Positions 9,346-17,514 of a stretch of DNA of 23,901 nt are shown in pieces. Below the pieces are notes generated by a model, which did no database searches, was not told the origin of the DNA, and saw only the letters and a list, made by a program, of their open reading frames with translations. Where the stretch lies: IMG/VR virus record IMGVR_UViG_3300042111_000098, positions 1-23,901 of that record, one strand, 5' to 3'. Each line of letters opens with the position of its first letter. The first letter of the stretch is position 1. Both the position numbers and the translations under genes were made by a program. The DNA is from a virus.

Positions 9346-10446
9346 TTATGATCTTCCATATACCCCAGATGGGTCATAGTAATAACCGCCACTGGTTCCA
9401 CCAATACCCATAAATCCACCTGTAGGTTTTTGATATGATAATTGTGATGGGGCTACCTTGTATGCGTTGGCCGCACCTATTTCTCCACCATAGAATCCTC
9501 CTGCATTTGGTGTTGTTGATGTTCCCATCATTCCGGCAGCACCACTCATACCCATCAACGCACCAGAGGTAGCCTTACCAATGTCAGAGACACCTTGGCC
9601 AACTGCTTGCTGTGCGGCATAGCTTGCAGCGATGTTTTCTTTATTCGCTCCGTAGATTTGATCTGCCAAACCGGATTGTGCTGCGTAAATGTTCTTGAAC
9701 ACATCACCTGTCATCTTAGCTTTCTGCAAACCAACTTCTGCTTGGGCGGTTTGGTATCCAAGTTGCAGCTTTCCTACATCAAGCGGGTCTGCTGTAAATG
9801 CTCGCGCCAATTGCTGCCAGTTCATTGCTGTGTTTTGGATAGACGGGATTGCTGCCAATCCTTGTCTTTGAATATCAAGTGAAGTTAGTCCAAGGTTACG
9901 CGCCATCTGACCTTGTGCTGCTTGGAATCCACCAGCCCTTCCTGCCGTTGCTGGATTGAATCCTGCTCCTGCACTCTCAGCAACATTGCGCGTGATCTGA
10001 TCTTTAACATCTTGTGGGATATCTCCTTTAAGATATTGTGAGATGACATCCATCGCTTGCCCGATTTGAGTTTGCGCTTGCTGCCGTTGCTGTGCTGCTC
10101 CGGGCTGGAATGTTTCAAGTTGCTTTCTATAATAATCTGAAATCTGACCAGCATCACCGATCATTGCTCCAAGGTTATACTCTGGAGCTTTAACTTCGTT
10201 AATCATTCCTTGGACTTGTTCTTGTCCCTTAACAAATCCTTTGGTAGCTTTTCTCTGTTGTTTTTGAAATGCTTTTGAAGCTGCACCTTGAGCTTTCTTT
10301 GCCCTATTCGCTGCCGACATGGAGATAGCCGCCGAACCTGCCGCCGCACCTACCGCTACCACACCAGCAGCAATAGCGAATCCACTGGTATGAAACATCT
10401 GTGAATGCTTATCGTTGCCTAATGGGTCTGGTAGAAGAAATCTCAT
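9346..10446 (-). CDS. Internal virion protein with N-terminal membrane segment (gp14-like)
   Basis: 366 aa. A hydrophobic Ala/Gly/Val segment spans about residues 22-43 and is followed by a basic, Gln-rich helical region (AKKAQGAASKAFQKQQRK). The middle is long, helical and Ala/Gln-rich. The C-terminus is Gly/Tyr-rich (about 300-366). The ATG overlaps the stop of the cupin gene as ATGA. A small membrane-inserting protein directly upstream of a mid-size and then a giant internal protein is the typical arrangement of podovirus ejection proteins, in which the first protein forms the outer-membrane part of the DNA channel. No enzymatic motif is seen. The role is inferred from composition and order. 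Confidence 0.75.
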   Translation of the reverse strand: MRFLLPDPLGNDKHSQMFHTSGFAIAAGVVAVGAAAGSAAISMSAANRAKKAQGAASKAFQKQQRKATKGFVKGQEQVQGMINEVKAPEYNLGAMIGDAGQISDYYRKQLETFQPGAAQQRQQAQTQIGQAMDVISQYLKGDIPQDVKDQITRNVAESAGAGFNPATAGRAGGFQAAQGQMARNLGLTSLDIQRQGLAAIPSIQNTAMNWQQLARAFTADPLDVGKLQLGYQTAQAEVGLQKAKMTGDVFKNIYAAQSGLADQIYGANKENIAASYAAQQAVGQGVSDIGKATSGALMGMSGAAGMMGTSTTPNAGGFYGGEIGAANAYKVAPSQLSYQKPTGGFMGIGGTSGGYYYDPSGVYGRS

Positions 10447-10931
10447 TTGATTAAGTCGGTTCGGTTATGCCGCCACTTCTGCACCCTTGGGTCTTCCTTG
10501 GCGATGTGAGGATTAAAGTCTCTTGAAGTGATTGTGTCAATAATTTCGTCTGGATCAGTTAAGTCTGTGACATGGCAGGTAGTCCAGATTGTGTCTCGAT
10601 GGGTATAGAGCATTCGCCTTGTTCCTGCTTCTGTAATGCCACTGTAGCCCGTTTTGTAGCGGTGGGCAGGAATTCCATGATACCAGACAGTCACATCACC
10701 CTTCATCACAAAGAATGGATGCGTTGTCAGATGGAGCAAGGTTGTGAGAATCGTATCCTTCGGCATATAGATTTCCCGAATATACATCCCCGGAGTGAAC
10801 TTGTGAACAAGCGGACATTCCCTTGGAGGTAGTTTCAGAATCTCCAAGTCCATCAAGTTGAGTTCGTAGTCTGGATCACCATATCCAACTACGTTCCTTG
10901 CATCAATCTTGTCTGGGATTGTCAGCGTCAT
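10443..10931 (-). CDS. Cupin-fold virion-cluster protein
   Basis: 162 aa. The central region, about residues 45-125, reads like a single small beta-barrel: FTPGMYIREIYMPKDT, then H67 and H71 (LLHLTTHPFFVMKGDVTV, with the typical turn Gly78-Asp79), and a later H120 (WTTCHVTD). The His spacing resembles cupin motif 1 and motif 2, so metal binding is possible. The gene is coupled by 4-base overlaps at both ends to the adaptor-like and membrane-containing virion genes. Small cupin-like proteins are common in phage structural clusters, but their function is unknown to me. No substrate is proposed. Confidence 0.7.
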   Translation of the reverse strand: MTLTIPDKIDARNVVGYGDPDYELNLMDLEILKLPPRECPLVHKFTPGMYIREIYMPKDTILTTLLHLTTHPFFVMKGDVTVWYHGIPAHRYKTGYSGITEAGTRRMLYTHRDTIWTTCHVTDLTDPDEIIDTITSRDFNPHIAKEDPRVQKWRHNRTDLIK

Positions 10932-11890
10932 CGGTAGAGGAAGTAGTCGTTTGGTGACGGAGAGAGTAGATCAGACCCGATTAGGTTTTCTGCTCGACTA
11001 TAGTTTGCGAAGCGGATCGGCCCTGCCGTTGGGATTTCGATGTTCTCCATCTCTTTCTCTTGCTCTTGCACTGCAAGCGCGAGGTTACTCAAGAACTCTT
11101 GCGCCTTACGATTCTCACGCGAGTTCAATGCGAGAACCGCATAGATCATCGCATCAGGAATGAACTCGACCAACTCCTTCGGATCGGTCAGATCAAAGTA
11201 TTTCTTCGATGCGTAAAGCGTGATACACTCGCAGGTCTTGGGTGCTTTGAATCGGCGGAAGGTAGGATTAGCATCGTTCGGTTGATAGATTGCTATCAGC
11301 GTCTTGGCTTCCAACGCAGTATCGTAGGCATACACACGAATCCTGCCTTTGGTCACAGGCTTGCTAACTGCGCGAATACCTTTCACAAGGAGATCGGATT
11401 TCGCCAGCGTTGGAGGATTGGCAGTAGTCACCTTAACCTTGTGGTAGGTGTCATACTGGTCTTGCGCTTCAAACATCAACTCTACGCCGATGTCTTCAGC
11501 TTCTTCGGCCATTACTCCGATTTGGTATGGATGCGTTGTGTAGTCGCGGAAGAGGACATGAAGTCCCCCTACCTCTACGATCCCCCTATGGCATGAGTGA
11601 TCCGCATGAAGAGCAAAAGCGTTGGTCGCATTGAACCATTCATCAGCGAGGCTCGCAGAGTTATCCCCGATCCAAGCAAGTTTGATTTGCTCGTATCGGG
11701 CTGGAAGCGTGAAGCAATCGTTCACGCAACAAATCTGGACATACTCTTCTTGGCTACTCCACGCTCTCTTATTCCAGAGCAATCGTCTTGCTTGGTTTAC
11801 GGCCTTGACTCCGCGCTCGTATGAACACGTCCCACTGTCACCACAAAATCCCTTAATCATCTCAACCATTTCTTCCAATGTGTCAGCCAT
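10928..11890 (-). CDS. Tail adaptor (gp11-like) protein, putative
   Basis: 320 aa. The N-terminal half has helical segments (MADTLEEMVEMIKGF; YERGVKAVNQARRLLWNKRAW). A beta-rich middle follows, with several Cys residues (QICCVNDCFTLPARYEQIKLAW). A helical C-terminal segment (about 245-290, NSRENRKAQEFLSNLALAVQEQEKEME) precedes the ending NYFLYR-type tail. An early helix plus later DPKELVEFIPDAMIYAVLA followed by a long helix is how T7-gp11-like head-tail connector proteins commonly look, but similarity is not strong enough to be sure. It starts 2 bases after the HNH stop and overlaps the cupin gene by 4 bases. The leader (CTAAATATGG) has no SD. Confidence 0.6.
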   Translation of the reverse strand: MADTLEEMVEMIKGFCGDSGTCSYERGVKAVNQARRLLWNKRAWSSQEEYVQICCVNDCFTLPARYEQIKLAWIGDNSASLADEWFNATNAFALHADHSCHRGIVEVGGLHVLFRDYTTHPYQIGVMAEEAEDIGVELMFEAQDQYDTYHKVKVTTANPPTLAKSDLLVKGIRAVSKPVTKGRIRVYAYDTALEAKTLIAIYQPNDANPTFRRFKAPKTCECITLYASKKYFDLTDPKELVEFIPDAMIYAVLALNSRENRKAQEFLSNLALAVQEQEKEMENIEIPTAGPIRFANYSRAENLIGSDLLSPSPNDYFLYR

Positions 11891-11892
11891 AT

Positions 11893-12561
11893 TTAGATTA
11901 AGTTTAATTGTTCCTCTATCAAATTGTCTGCTTTAATAAGATTGTCTTTTGCCCATAAAGGACGAAGGTTTGTATAGTGGTTTAATCTTATTACATCTTT
12001 CTTTGTTTTGGCTTTCGAGTGTGGAATAATATGGTCGATGTGCCATTCATTACGATTCTCCCACGACATACCATCTTGGAATCTGGCTTCAATATATGAT
12101 TTCAAAAACCCCCATGAGCAACCAAGTATTTTTTCAGATTTAGATTTTTTTTTGTATCCATTTAATCTAAATGCTTGAGCAATAATACACCTCATACTGC
12201 ATTTAAGCCTAAATAGCTCGTCGGTAGCCCTTCTTATTTTGTTTTTTTCACTTCTGTATTTATTGTCTTTTTCTCTAAACTCTGGGCTTTTTCTTTGATT
12301 TTTTAAATACTCATTGTGCCTTTTTCTATACTCTGGATTTTCCCTATGCTTCCTTTTCCTTTCCCTGTCTCTTGCAAGCCTTGCTGATCGTTCTTTATCG
12401 TAAACATCTGGAGATAGCCATTGCTCATAAACAATAATTTGCCCAAGACTATTTTTCTTTTTTTGATATTGTGAAAAACGATAGCCATCCTCTCTGGTAT
12501 CGCCAACTTTAAATTTGCGATCCAAAGAAGATGAGCAACAACTATCGTTTACGGATACCAT
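11893..12561 (-). CDS. Free-standing HNH homing-type endonuclease
   Basis: 222 aa. The N-terminal module (FKVGDTREDGYRFSQY ... YEQWLSP) and a very basic Arg/Lys-rich middle (about 55-115) suggest DNA binding. The C-terminal HNH nuclease core runs from about 147: GCSWGFLKSYIEARF, then WHIDHIIPHS with D176-H177 and the partner residues N198 (TNLRPLW), N207 and K210. HNH enzymes nick or cut DNA with one metal ion, and free-standing phage versions usually mobilise their own gene into related phages. The gene interrupts the virion operon between a 54-aa gene and the adaptor gene and is AT-rich compared with the adaptor gene. Its ATG follows a TTATCG-N4-CGATAA palindrome by 5 bases, and a degenerate copy lies just inside the gene (12543-12557). 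Confidence 0.92.
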   Translation of the reverse strand: MVSVNDSCCSSSLDRKFKVGDTREDGYRFSQYQKKKNSLGQIIVYEQWLSPDVYDKERSARLARDRERKRKHRENPEYRKRHNEYLKNQRKSPEFREKDNKYRSEKNKIRRATDELFRLKCSMRCIIAQAFRLNGYKKKSKSEKILGCSWGFLKSYIEARFQDGMSWENRNEWHIDHIIPHSKAKTKKDVIRLNHYTNLRPLWAKDNLIKADNLIEEQLNLI

Positions 12562-12566
12562 AGGGA

Positions 12567-12582
12567 TTATCGTTTCCGATAA
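12567..12582 (-). promoter_or_regulatory. Palindrome 5' of HNH start (copy 4)
   Basis: Minus strand TTATCG-GAAA-CGATAA; the stem extends one more pair to 7 bp (12566-12583). It ends 5 bases before the HNH ATG and touches the stop codon of the 54-aa gene. It could be a small RNA hairpin at the ribosome site or a DNA operator; neither is proven. Confidence 0.5.
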
Positions 12583-12747
12583 TTATTTCGAGCCAACGGG
12601 CTTTCCAGATTTAGGAAGCGGTGCGCTGGAGTATGGATTCTTCCCGTTGTTAGGAGGGTTCATGTTGCCCATACCTTCACGGATCATTCCGCGAGTAGGT
12701 GCGCCGCCGCTAACGAGTTTAGGATCAGTTCCTTTTAGTGGTGTCAT
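12583..12747 (-). CDS. Small basic Pro/Gly-rich protein (54 aa), unknown
   Basis: Start ATG at 12747, stop TAA at 12583. The translation begins MTPLKGTDPKLVSGGAP and ends PLPKSGKPVGSK. It is rich in Pro, Gly, Lys and Asn, with no hydrophobic segment and probably no stable fold. The codons are clean, and the gene fits exactly between the lectin-like fibre gene (25-base gap) and the HNH palindrome. The AT-rich leader AACTAAACAT before ATG is like those of its neighbours. No function is recognised. It may be a minor virion peptide, or the gene the HNH inserted behind. Confidence 0.6.
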   Translation of the reverse strand: MTPLKGTDPKLVSGGAPTRGMIREGMGNMNPPNNGKNPYSSAPLPKSGKPVGSK

Positions 12748-12772
12748 ATGTTTAGTTTTTCTTTGTGATGGC

Positions 12773-13294
12773 TTATGGTTGTGAGGTATGAACCGCCATC
12801 CAGTTCAAGCTCGTAATTTCTGCAATGTTGTTATCAACACGAAATGTAAATCCAGATGTATTTTGTGCTATAATCGTATAAAGCGGTGTTGATGCTGGAG
12901 TTCCAGAACCATAGATGGGAGTCAACGAAATCCCATAAACAGCAGATGGAAGAGGGGAACTAAATATGATTCCGATAGATGTTGTGTCTCCAGCAGAAAT
13001 TGGAGAGTATGTGCCGTAACGAACTTTAACAGTTGGAATTGTAGCAACAGTTGCTTCCAATGTATCGACTCGCGTATCGAGTGCGCTAATCTGATTCTGC
13101 TGGTCAGCCAAGTCTTCGTTGATTTGGTTAATCTGCGCTGGCGTTACATCACCCAATCCGGGAACATTGATAGTTCCGTTAGTAAGAACTTCATCAATGA
13201 ATACTTGGAATACATTCTGCCAGTTACCAGTTGGACAGAAGTCATCTGGAACATTTGGAAATGTAAGTGCTGGCGATGAAGACTGATTGTCCAT
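12773..13294 (-). CDS. Fibre-like protein with C-terminal lectin-like domain
   Basis: 173 aa. The N-terminus (PNVPDDFCPTGNWQNVFQVFIDEVL) looks like a virion-attachment segment. About residues 56-85 form a short heptad-type coiled coil (INQINEDLADQQNQISALDTRVDTLEATV), which suggests a trimer. The rest (about 92-173) is beta-rich (VRYGTYSPISAG, IIFSSPLPS, GFTFRVDN) and ends LNWMAVHTSQP. That layout, with a Phe/Pro strand and a terminal W-x-A, resembles H-type lectin domains that bind sugars. The start is ATG 13294, 3 bases after the nozzle-like gene stop. It is probably a small receptor-binding or base fibre; the sugar-binding role is inferred. Confidence 0.6.
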   Translation of the reverse strand: MDNQSSSPALTFPNVPDDFCPTGNWQNVFQVFIDEVLTNGTINVPGLGDVTPAQINQINEDLADQQNQISALDTRVDTLEATVATIPTVKVRYGTYSPISAGDTTSIGIIFSSPLPSAVYGISLTPIYGSGTPASTPLYTIIAQNTSGFTFRVDNNIAEITSLNWMAVHTSQP

Positions 13295-13297
13295 AGG

Positions 13298-15304
13298 TTA
13301 ATTGACGATATTGTAGTTCCAGTATTTCTCTTGGCAACACAAAAATGGTTCGCACTCTTGATTTTCTTCTGGGCAGTCACCAACTGGAGAGTCATCGTTG
13401 TTCTTGATGTTTGCCATCAACCTTACTCGGTCAACTGTAGCCGCACCAGTTAGATTGATTCTGATTTGGAATTCTGATCCTTCTACCGCTGGGATGCCTG
13501 CCAAGTCATTGCACTCGCTTGGGTCTGGCGTGTTAAACTTGTATCGTTTGTAGCGATTACCTCCTCGTTGCGGGAAGCATTCAGTTACTACTGGTGAGCA
13601 TGGGTCGCACCCGAATGTAGTAGGGACTTTCAGTTCTGACCAGCAAGGATTGGAGTCCGCTCTGAATTCGGCTGAACTATGGACTTCTCCTTTAATCTCA
13701 CTCATCCACATTTCTCCACCAGTGATCTTTTTGCGTAGGAACTTGTTCGTAGCCCCGCTTCGGTTGAAATCATACCTTCCAGTTGTGAAGAAAGATTCGA
13801 TCTGCCTAGTTCCATTCGGGCCGTAGTCGTCTCCTTGTGAGATTGTGAACTCGTATAGTCGGTTCTTGTTGTCTTTGTCGAATGAGAATCCGAATCCCCG
13901 CTTTTCGCCTTGGATGAGTGCAGTCAGGAGTTGAGTTGGTCTGATACCTGTCCATACTCCATTCCAGCGGAATGATAGTTGTGCGTCAGGTGCTGGCGTT
14001 GAGGATTGGTCTAGGTCGAGAACAACCATCCCACGATGATACCTGTTCAGTCCCTCTACTCCTTCTGCTCGGTAGGTCTGTGGCGCAACTGTATTGATGA
14101 GGTAGTTGTTGAAAAAGATAGTCGAAGCGAATTGCTTCATCCACGGAGTATCATTTGATACCCACTTGTTCACATCTCTGGATAGCTTACGGAGCGAGAA
14201 GTATCTATTGAACTCGGATTGGGTATTGGAATAGAACGCCCAACCATCGTGTGATCTGAACCAAAGTTCGGAGTTTACCAATGCAAGATTAGGGCTGGTG
14301 CATCCGCGCCCAAGGAGTGAGATTCGCTGGATGTTTGATGTGTTCCATTGTGACCTTGGTAGAGAGACATCCATTGAGAATGCTCCGTTCCCAGTAAGGA
14401 CTACTAGCTGACCTTGGCCGCGAAGGTTGTATCCAAGCTCTGGCATGACCTTCATCCCTGTGATGTTTCCCATCATGGCTGGAGTCGAGAACGCCCCACC
14501 TTCTGCCCAGTATCCAATCTCCGTGAAGTTCTCGGTATTTTTGGTGTCGGTAAACCCACCGCCATAGATGATGTCAGATGCGTAAATTTGATTGAATCTA
14601 TCAGAAACAAATACCCGCCCGAAGGCATACTCCATGATTGTTCCAATCGGCATCTTTGCCAAGTATGGATTCAGTCGGTAGGCGGGTAGCTTAACTGTTC
14701 CTGTCCCTGTTCCTCTTTGAGTATCTGTGATGACTGCTGTGAACTTAACTCCAATCGTATTGGATGGCGCACCTATCAGAGTAAAGTTTGTAGTTCCAAC
14801 CGATACAATCTCGCAGTAGTCTCCGTTTTGGATTTCGTTTGCCGTTAGTGTTCCTAATACTCCATCCCATGCGATTGCATTCTGGTAGCCATTTTGGATA
14901 TACGCTCTATCTTCGGCTTGCACGAACCATGTGTGCATCATGCCCGGATCGTTTCCTTCGATGATCTTGTAGGCGAATGCGCGGTTGTTTACGATCTTCA
15001 GAAAGTAGATAATCCCAGATACCGATAGCAGGATTCCATCGTTCGTTCTGTAGTTAGTAGCCCGATATGGATACGCGCCTTGGAAGTTACCACCAAGAAT
15101 ATCGTTTACGATAGTCTCGGCTTCTCCATCTCCAGCGATAATCGGTATGTTCCGAATGCTTGGCCTTGTCCGGTTAATGCCGCCTCGGAATGTCCTATTA
15201 ACCGACTCTGATACTACAGACTCCGGTAAATACGATGGATGAGTATCTGCGTCTTGCGCTACGATACTTGTGAACCCATCAAAGACTGATCCTTCTGCTG
15301 GCAT
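13298..15304 (-). CDS. Tail nozzle-like (gp12-type) structural protein, putative
   Basis: 668 aa from ATG 15304. The frame also extends to a TTG at 15334 overlapping the upstream stop. I prefer the ATG, which has the AT-rich leader (AAGTTTA) typical here. The N-terminus (SVNRTFRGGINRTRPSIRNIPI) is followed by beta-rich repeats. Strings such as EYAFGRVFVSDRFNQIYASDI and SELWFRSHDGWAFY resemble propeller blades of podovirus tail-tube/nozzle proteins. About residues 156-205 (YCEIVSVGTTNFTLIGAPSN ... GTGTGTV) form a small domain also seen at the N-terminus of tailspike 1. The C-terminus is Cys-rich (GCDPCSPVVTEC; CPEENQECEPFLCCQ). Nozzle identity is inferred from size, fold cues and the nearby adaptor. 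Confidence 0.6.
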   Translation of the reverse strand: MPAEGSVFDGFTSIVAQDADTHPSYLPESVVSESVNRTFRGGINRTRPSIRNIPIIAGDGEAETIVNDILGGNFQGAYPYRATNYRTNDGILLSVSGIIYFLKIVNNRAFAYKIIEGNDPGMMHTWFVQAEDRAYIQNGYQNAIAWDGVLGTLTANEIQNGDYCEIVSVGTTNFTLIGAPSNTIGVKFTAVITDTQRGTGTGTVKLPAYRLNPYLAKMPIGTIMEYAFGRVFVSDRFNQIYASDIIYGGGFTDTKNTENFTEIGYWAEGGAFSTPAMMGNITGMKVMPELGYNLRGQGQLVVLTGNGAFSMDVSLPRSQWNTSNIQRISLLGRGCTSPNLALVNSELWFRSHDGWAFYSNTQSEFNRYFSLRKLSRDVNKWVSNDTPWMKQFASTIFFNNYLINTVAPQTYRAEGVEGLNRYHRGMVVLDLDQSSTPAPDAQLSFRWNGVWTGIRPTQLLTALIQGEKRGFGFSFDKDNKNRLYEFTISQGDDYGPNGTRQIESFFTTGRYDFNRSGATNKFLRKKITGGEMWMSEIKGEVHSSAEFRADSNPCWSELKVPTTFGCDPCSPVVTECFPQRGGNRYKRYKFNTPDPSECNDLAGIPAVEGSEFQIRINLTGAATVDRVRLMANIKNNDDSPVGDCPEENQECEPFLCCQEKYWNYNIVN
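15101..15112. repeat. ATCG-N4-CGAT palindrome, copy 5 (coding)
   Basis: Reads ATCGTTTACGAT with flanking T/A (TATCG/CGATA stem at 15100-15113). It lies in the nozzle-like gene, with minus-strand peptide TIVNDI. The 12-base core is identical to copy 1. Confidence 0.6.
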
Positions 15305-15321
15305 TAAACTTGAGCGTGATT

Positions 15322-15636
15322 CTATACCTCCCAAGGAAGAGGCACTGTTTCTTGTTTAGATTGAGATTCTATTGTTTTTTGTGCAACTCGCTTTTCAAAC
15401 TTGTCTACATTACTGTATTCTTTTTCAACTAAATGATCTAGCGCATCTTTTACCCAATTTATTACTTGTTCTTCTGTAATATTTTTAAGTTCTGCAAATG
15501 ATTTTGAATTTGCTGGCAATAGATTTGTATCACTTTCAATTGTCGAATTTCCATCTGAAACTGAAAATGACACATTTACAATTTCTCCAACAAGTATATC
15601 GTTTTTAACTTTGATTGATTTTATTTTCCAGTTCAT
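15322..15636 (-). CDS. Small tailspike-downstream protein (104 aa), unknown
   Basis: It begins MNWKIKSIKVKNDI, has a beta-strand-rich first half and a helical second half (ITEEQVINWVKDALDHLVEKEY), and ends PLPWEV. There is no signal peptide or membrane segment. Such short strand-then-helix proteins are frequent near phage fibre genes, and the family is not known to me by function. The gene is AT-rich like the tailspike just upstream. It starts 7 bases after the tailspike 2 stop (leader AAAGACTAT before ATG). It may be an assembly helper of the spike or a moron acquired with it; neither is shown. Confidence 0.65.
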   Translation of the reverse strand: MNWKIKSIKVKNDILVGEIVNVSFSVSDGNSTIESDTNLLPANSKSFAELKNITEEQVINWVKDALDHLVEKEYSNVDKFEKRVAQKTIESQSKQETVPLPWEV

Positions 15637-15643
15637 ATAGTCT

Positions 15644-17218
15644 TTAGCTTACTACTGCCAGTTTTCTAGGATTCCCTGAATCATCTAAAATATATATAAA
15701 TCCAGATAATGTTTCAGTTGTAATTGCATTGTGATTTCCAAATTGAATTGATCCGCTTCCTTTTGCTTGGAGTTTAAGATTAATATTAGCATCCAATCCT
15801 CTTGATCTTATTTCTGGAGAAAGACCTGTAGATTTTCCAATCAGTTCAAGTCCATTTGCTTTCCCATATACATTCAATACTTCACCTTTTGAGTATACAT
15901 TTGAATTATTTGTTCCTAAATCTAATATTTCGTTTGTAACTCCTTCAAATGTATTATTTATGAATGTGCAGTTTTGAGATAGAGCGTCAGCTTTATTTGC
16001 TGTAATTGTTAGTTTAAAGATATTTGAATCTGATTTGATTCTATTCCCTTGATTTATTGAAACTCCAATATTTGATGTTGGATACCCAATTGCATTAAAG
16101 ATATTTTGAGAAATAATTATATCCTCATTATATGTTCCTCCAATATCAATTCCAATCCATCCTGTTTTTGGCCCAGTTGTTCCTATTCCTGCATAGATAA
16201 GATTTCCAGAAATAAATGATTGGAGTCCATCTATTATTCTAATTCCACACTCATTTGTGTTGATATGTGAATTTGTAACGAACAACAGCGGCTCCGATCC
16301 AGCCGAAGGCCCGTGGTCTTTTAGGATTCCTACAATACAATTAACACAAGTGCATGACTCGATATTAACTCCCTCTCCTTCTCCTTCTATTATCCAGCCA
16401 TTCTGACTTGAGAATGCTTGGCAATCTTTGAAGATATTAGTAAAAGACGAACCAGAAATCTTAAAGCAATATTGTGAACTTGTTTGATTTAGATCAACCA
16501 TTACGGAGTTAATTGACGCATTGCTTGTTCCGTTTAGTGATATGCCACCATACCAATAACTTCCTCCTGCTCCATATATGTTTACATTTTCAATGTATGT
16601 CCAGCAATGAATTATTGGCCCGGCTCCGCTAATGCTGATTGCTGGACTTGTTGTAGATACATTTGATTTAGATATTTTTATATTTGATATAAAAGATGAA
16701 TCTTCAATATCTGGAGAGGTTATAGTTATTTCAATCCCAGCAGATGCTCCTATAAAATTTAATATGGTAGAAGTTTGATTTTCTCCTTGGATAGATACTG
16801 GTTTATTTGAAACCAATATTTTACTTGCAATATTATATGTTCCATTTGGAAAGAAAATAGATTGACCTGACGCAATGGCGTTTTGAACTGCCGCCGTATC
16901 ATCAGCAACGCCATCTCCTATTGCCCCAAAGTCTTTAACATTTACTAGGTCTGAAAACCTTGTTACTAGGTTTCGTTGGGCAGTAGTTCCGGTAGCCGTG
17001 AATGGTGTATTCTCGTCAAATAAAGTTCCAACTTCAGCTTTCCATTTAAGTCCATTATCCCATGTTAGGGTAGATGGAGTAGATGGTGATGCCAATGTCT
17101 TCTGGCAAGCAGCAGAATCTTCTACTACCAATCGTTTTCCATTGGCAGTTGTTTCGAGTGGTTCACACAACAACGGAAACTCCGTGTCGCATGGTGGGCA
17201 TGGTGTGCAGTAGCTCAT
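15644..17218 (-). CDS. Tailspike 2, pectate-lyase-like beta-helix
   Basis: 524 aa. The N-terminus is Cys/Pro-rich (MSYCTPCPPCDTEFPLLCEP), probably a virion anchor. Residues from about 90 match the start of the pectate_lyase_3 beta-helix: LVNVKDFGAIGDGVADDTAAVQ followed by SIFFPNGTYNI. Repetitive short Asn/Ile/Ser strands typical of parallel helices then run to about 450. The C-terminus (about 455-524) resembles a distinct trimer-tip module (PEIRSRGLDANINLKLQAKG ... GFIYILDDSGNPRKLAVVS). Such spikes bind and often cut host surface polysaccharide, but no catalytic pair is assigned. The gene is AT-rich. It follows a 4-base gap after the 89-aa gene and shares the helix start with tailspike 1, so the two are paralogues in that part. 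Confidence 0.88.
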   Translation of the reverse strand: MSYCTPCPPCDTEFPLLCEPLETTANGKRLVVEDSAACQKTLASPSTPSTLTWDNGLKWKAEVGTLFDENTPFTATGTTAQRNLVTRFSDLVNVKDFGAIGDGVADDTAAVQNAIASGQSIFFPNGTYNIASKILVSNKPVSIQGENQTSTILNFIGASAGIEITITSPDIEDSSFISNIKISKSNVSTTSPAISISGAGPIIHCWTYIENVNIYGAGGSYWYGGISLNGTSNASINSVMVDLNQTSSQYCFKISGSSFTNIFKDCQAFSSQNGWIIEGEGEGVNIESCTCVNCIVGILKDHGPSAGSEPLLFVTNSHINTNECGIRIIDGLQSFISGNLIYAGIGTTGPKTGWIGIDIGGTYNEDIIISQNIFNAIGYPTSNIGVSINQGNRIKSDSNIFKLTITANKADALSQNCTFINNTFEGVTNEILDLGTNNSNVYSKGEVLNVYGKANGLELIGKSTGLSPEIRSRGLDANINLKLQAKGSGSIQFGNHNAITTETLSGFIYILDDSGNPRKLAVVS

Positions 17219-17222
17219 GGTA

Positions 17223-17492
17223 TTAGCAATCTACTGCATCAGCAAACTCTGGCAAGGTTTTAAGGTATTCGTATCCTTGGGCAATTGCATTCTTTGAATT
17301 GTCTGATACAGAAGAATCAAAGATAAATGTATCAATGCTAATTGGAAGTTCTGTTCCATCTTTGTAAAAATGAACTTTTCCTATCGCTTTCTTTTTAGAA
17401 AAAAGAACTTCAGCTACTTTAATATAAGCGTTTTTGATTTCAGTATCTTCACCAAAATTATTTTTTAATTTTATTGTTTTTTGTAATGCCAT
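17223..17492 (-). CDS. Small tailspike-downstream protein (89 aa), unknown
   Basis: It begins MALQKTIKLKNNFGEDTEIKNAYIKV. It is strand-rich in the first 60 residues (KAIGKVHFYKDGTELPISIDTFIFD), then has a short helix (GYEYLKTLPEFADAVDC). There is no membrane segment. Its size, strand-then-helix layout and place directly after a tailspike parallel the 104-aa gene at 15322-15636, though I see no clear sequence match. Leader CTAAATAAT before ATG; no SD. The function is unknown. Candidates are a spike chaperone or a capping subunit. Confidence 0.65.
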   Translation of the reverse strand: MALQKTIKLKNNFGEDTEIKNAYIKVAEVLFSKKKAIGKVHFYKDGTELPISIDTFIFDSSVSDNSKNAIAQGYEYLKTLPEFADAVDC

Positions 17493-17514
17493 ATTATTTA
17501 GATGTTAAATGTTA

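Noticed and set aside
15305-15334. TTG start at 15334 for the nozzle-like gene
   Set aside because: Possible, but GGAGG lies after this TTG and 21 bases from ATG 15304, so it helps neither start well; the ATG with an AT-rich leader is preferred, with some doubt.
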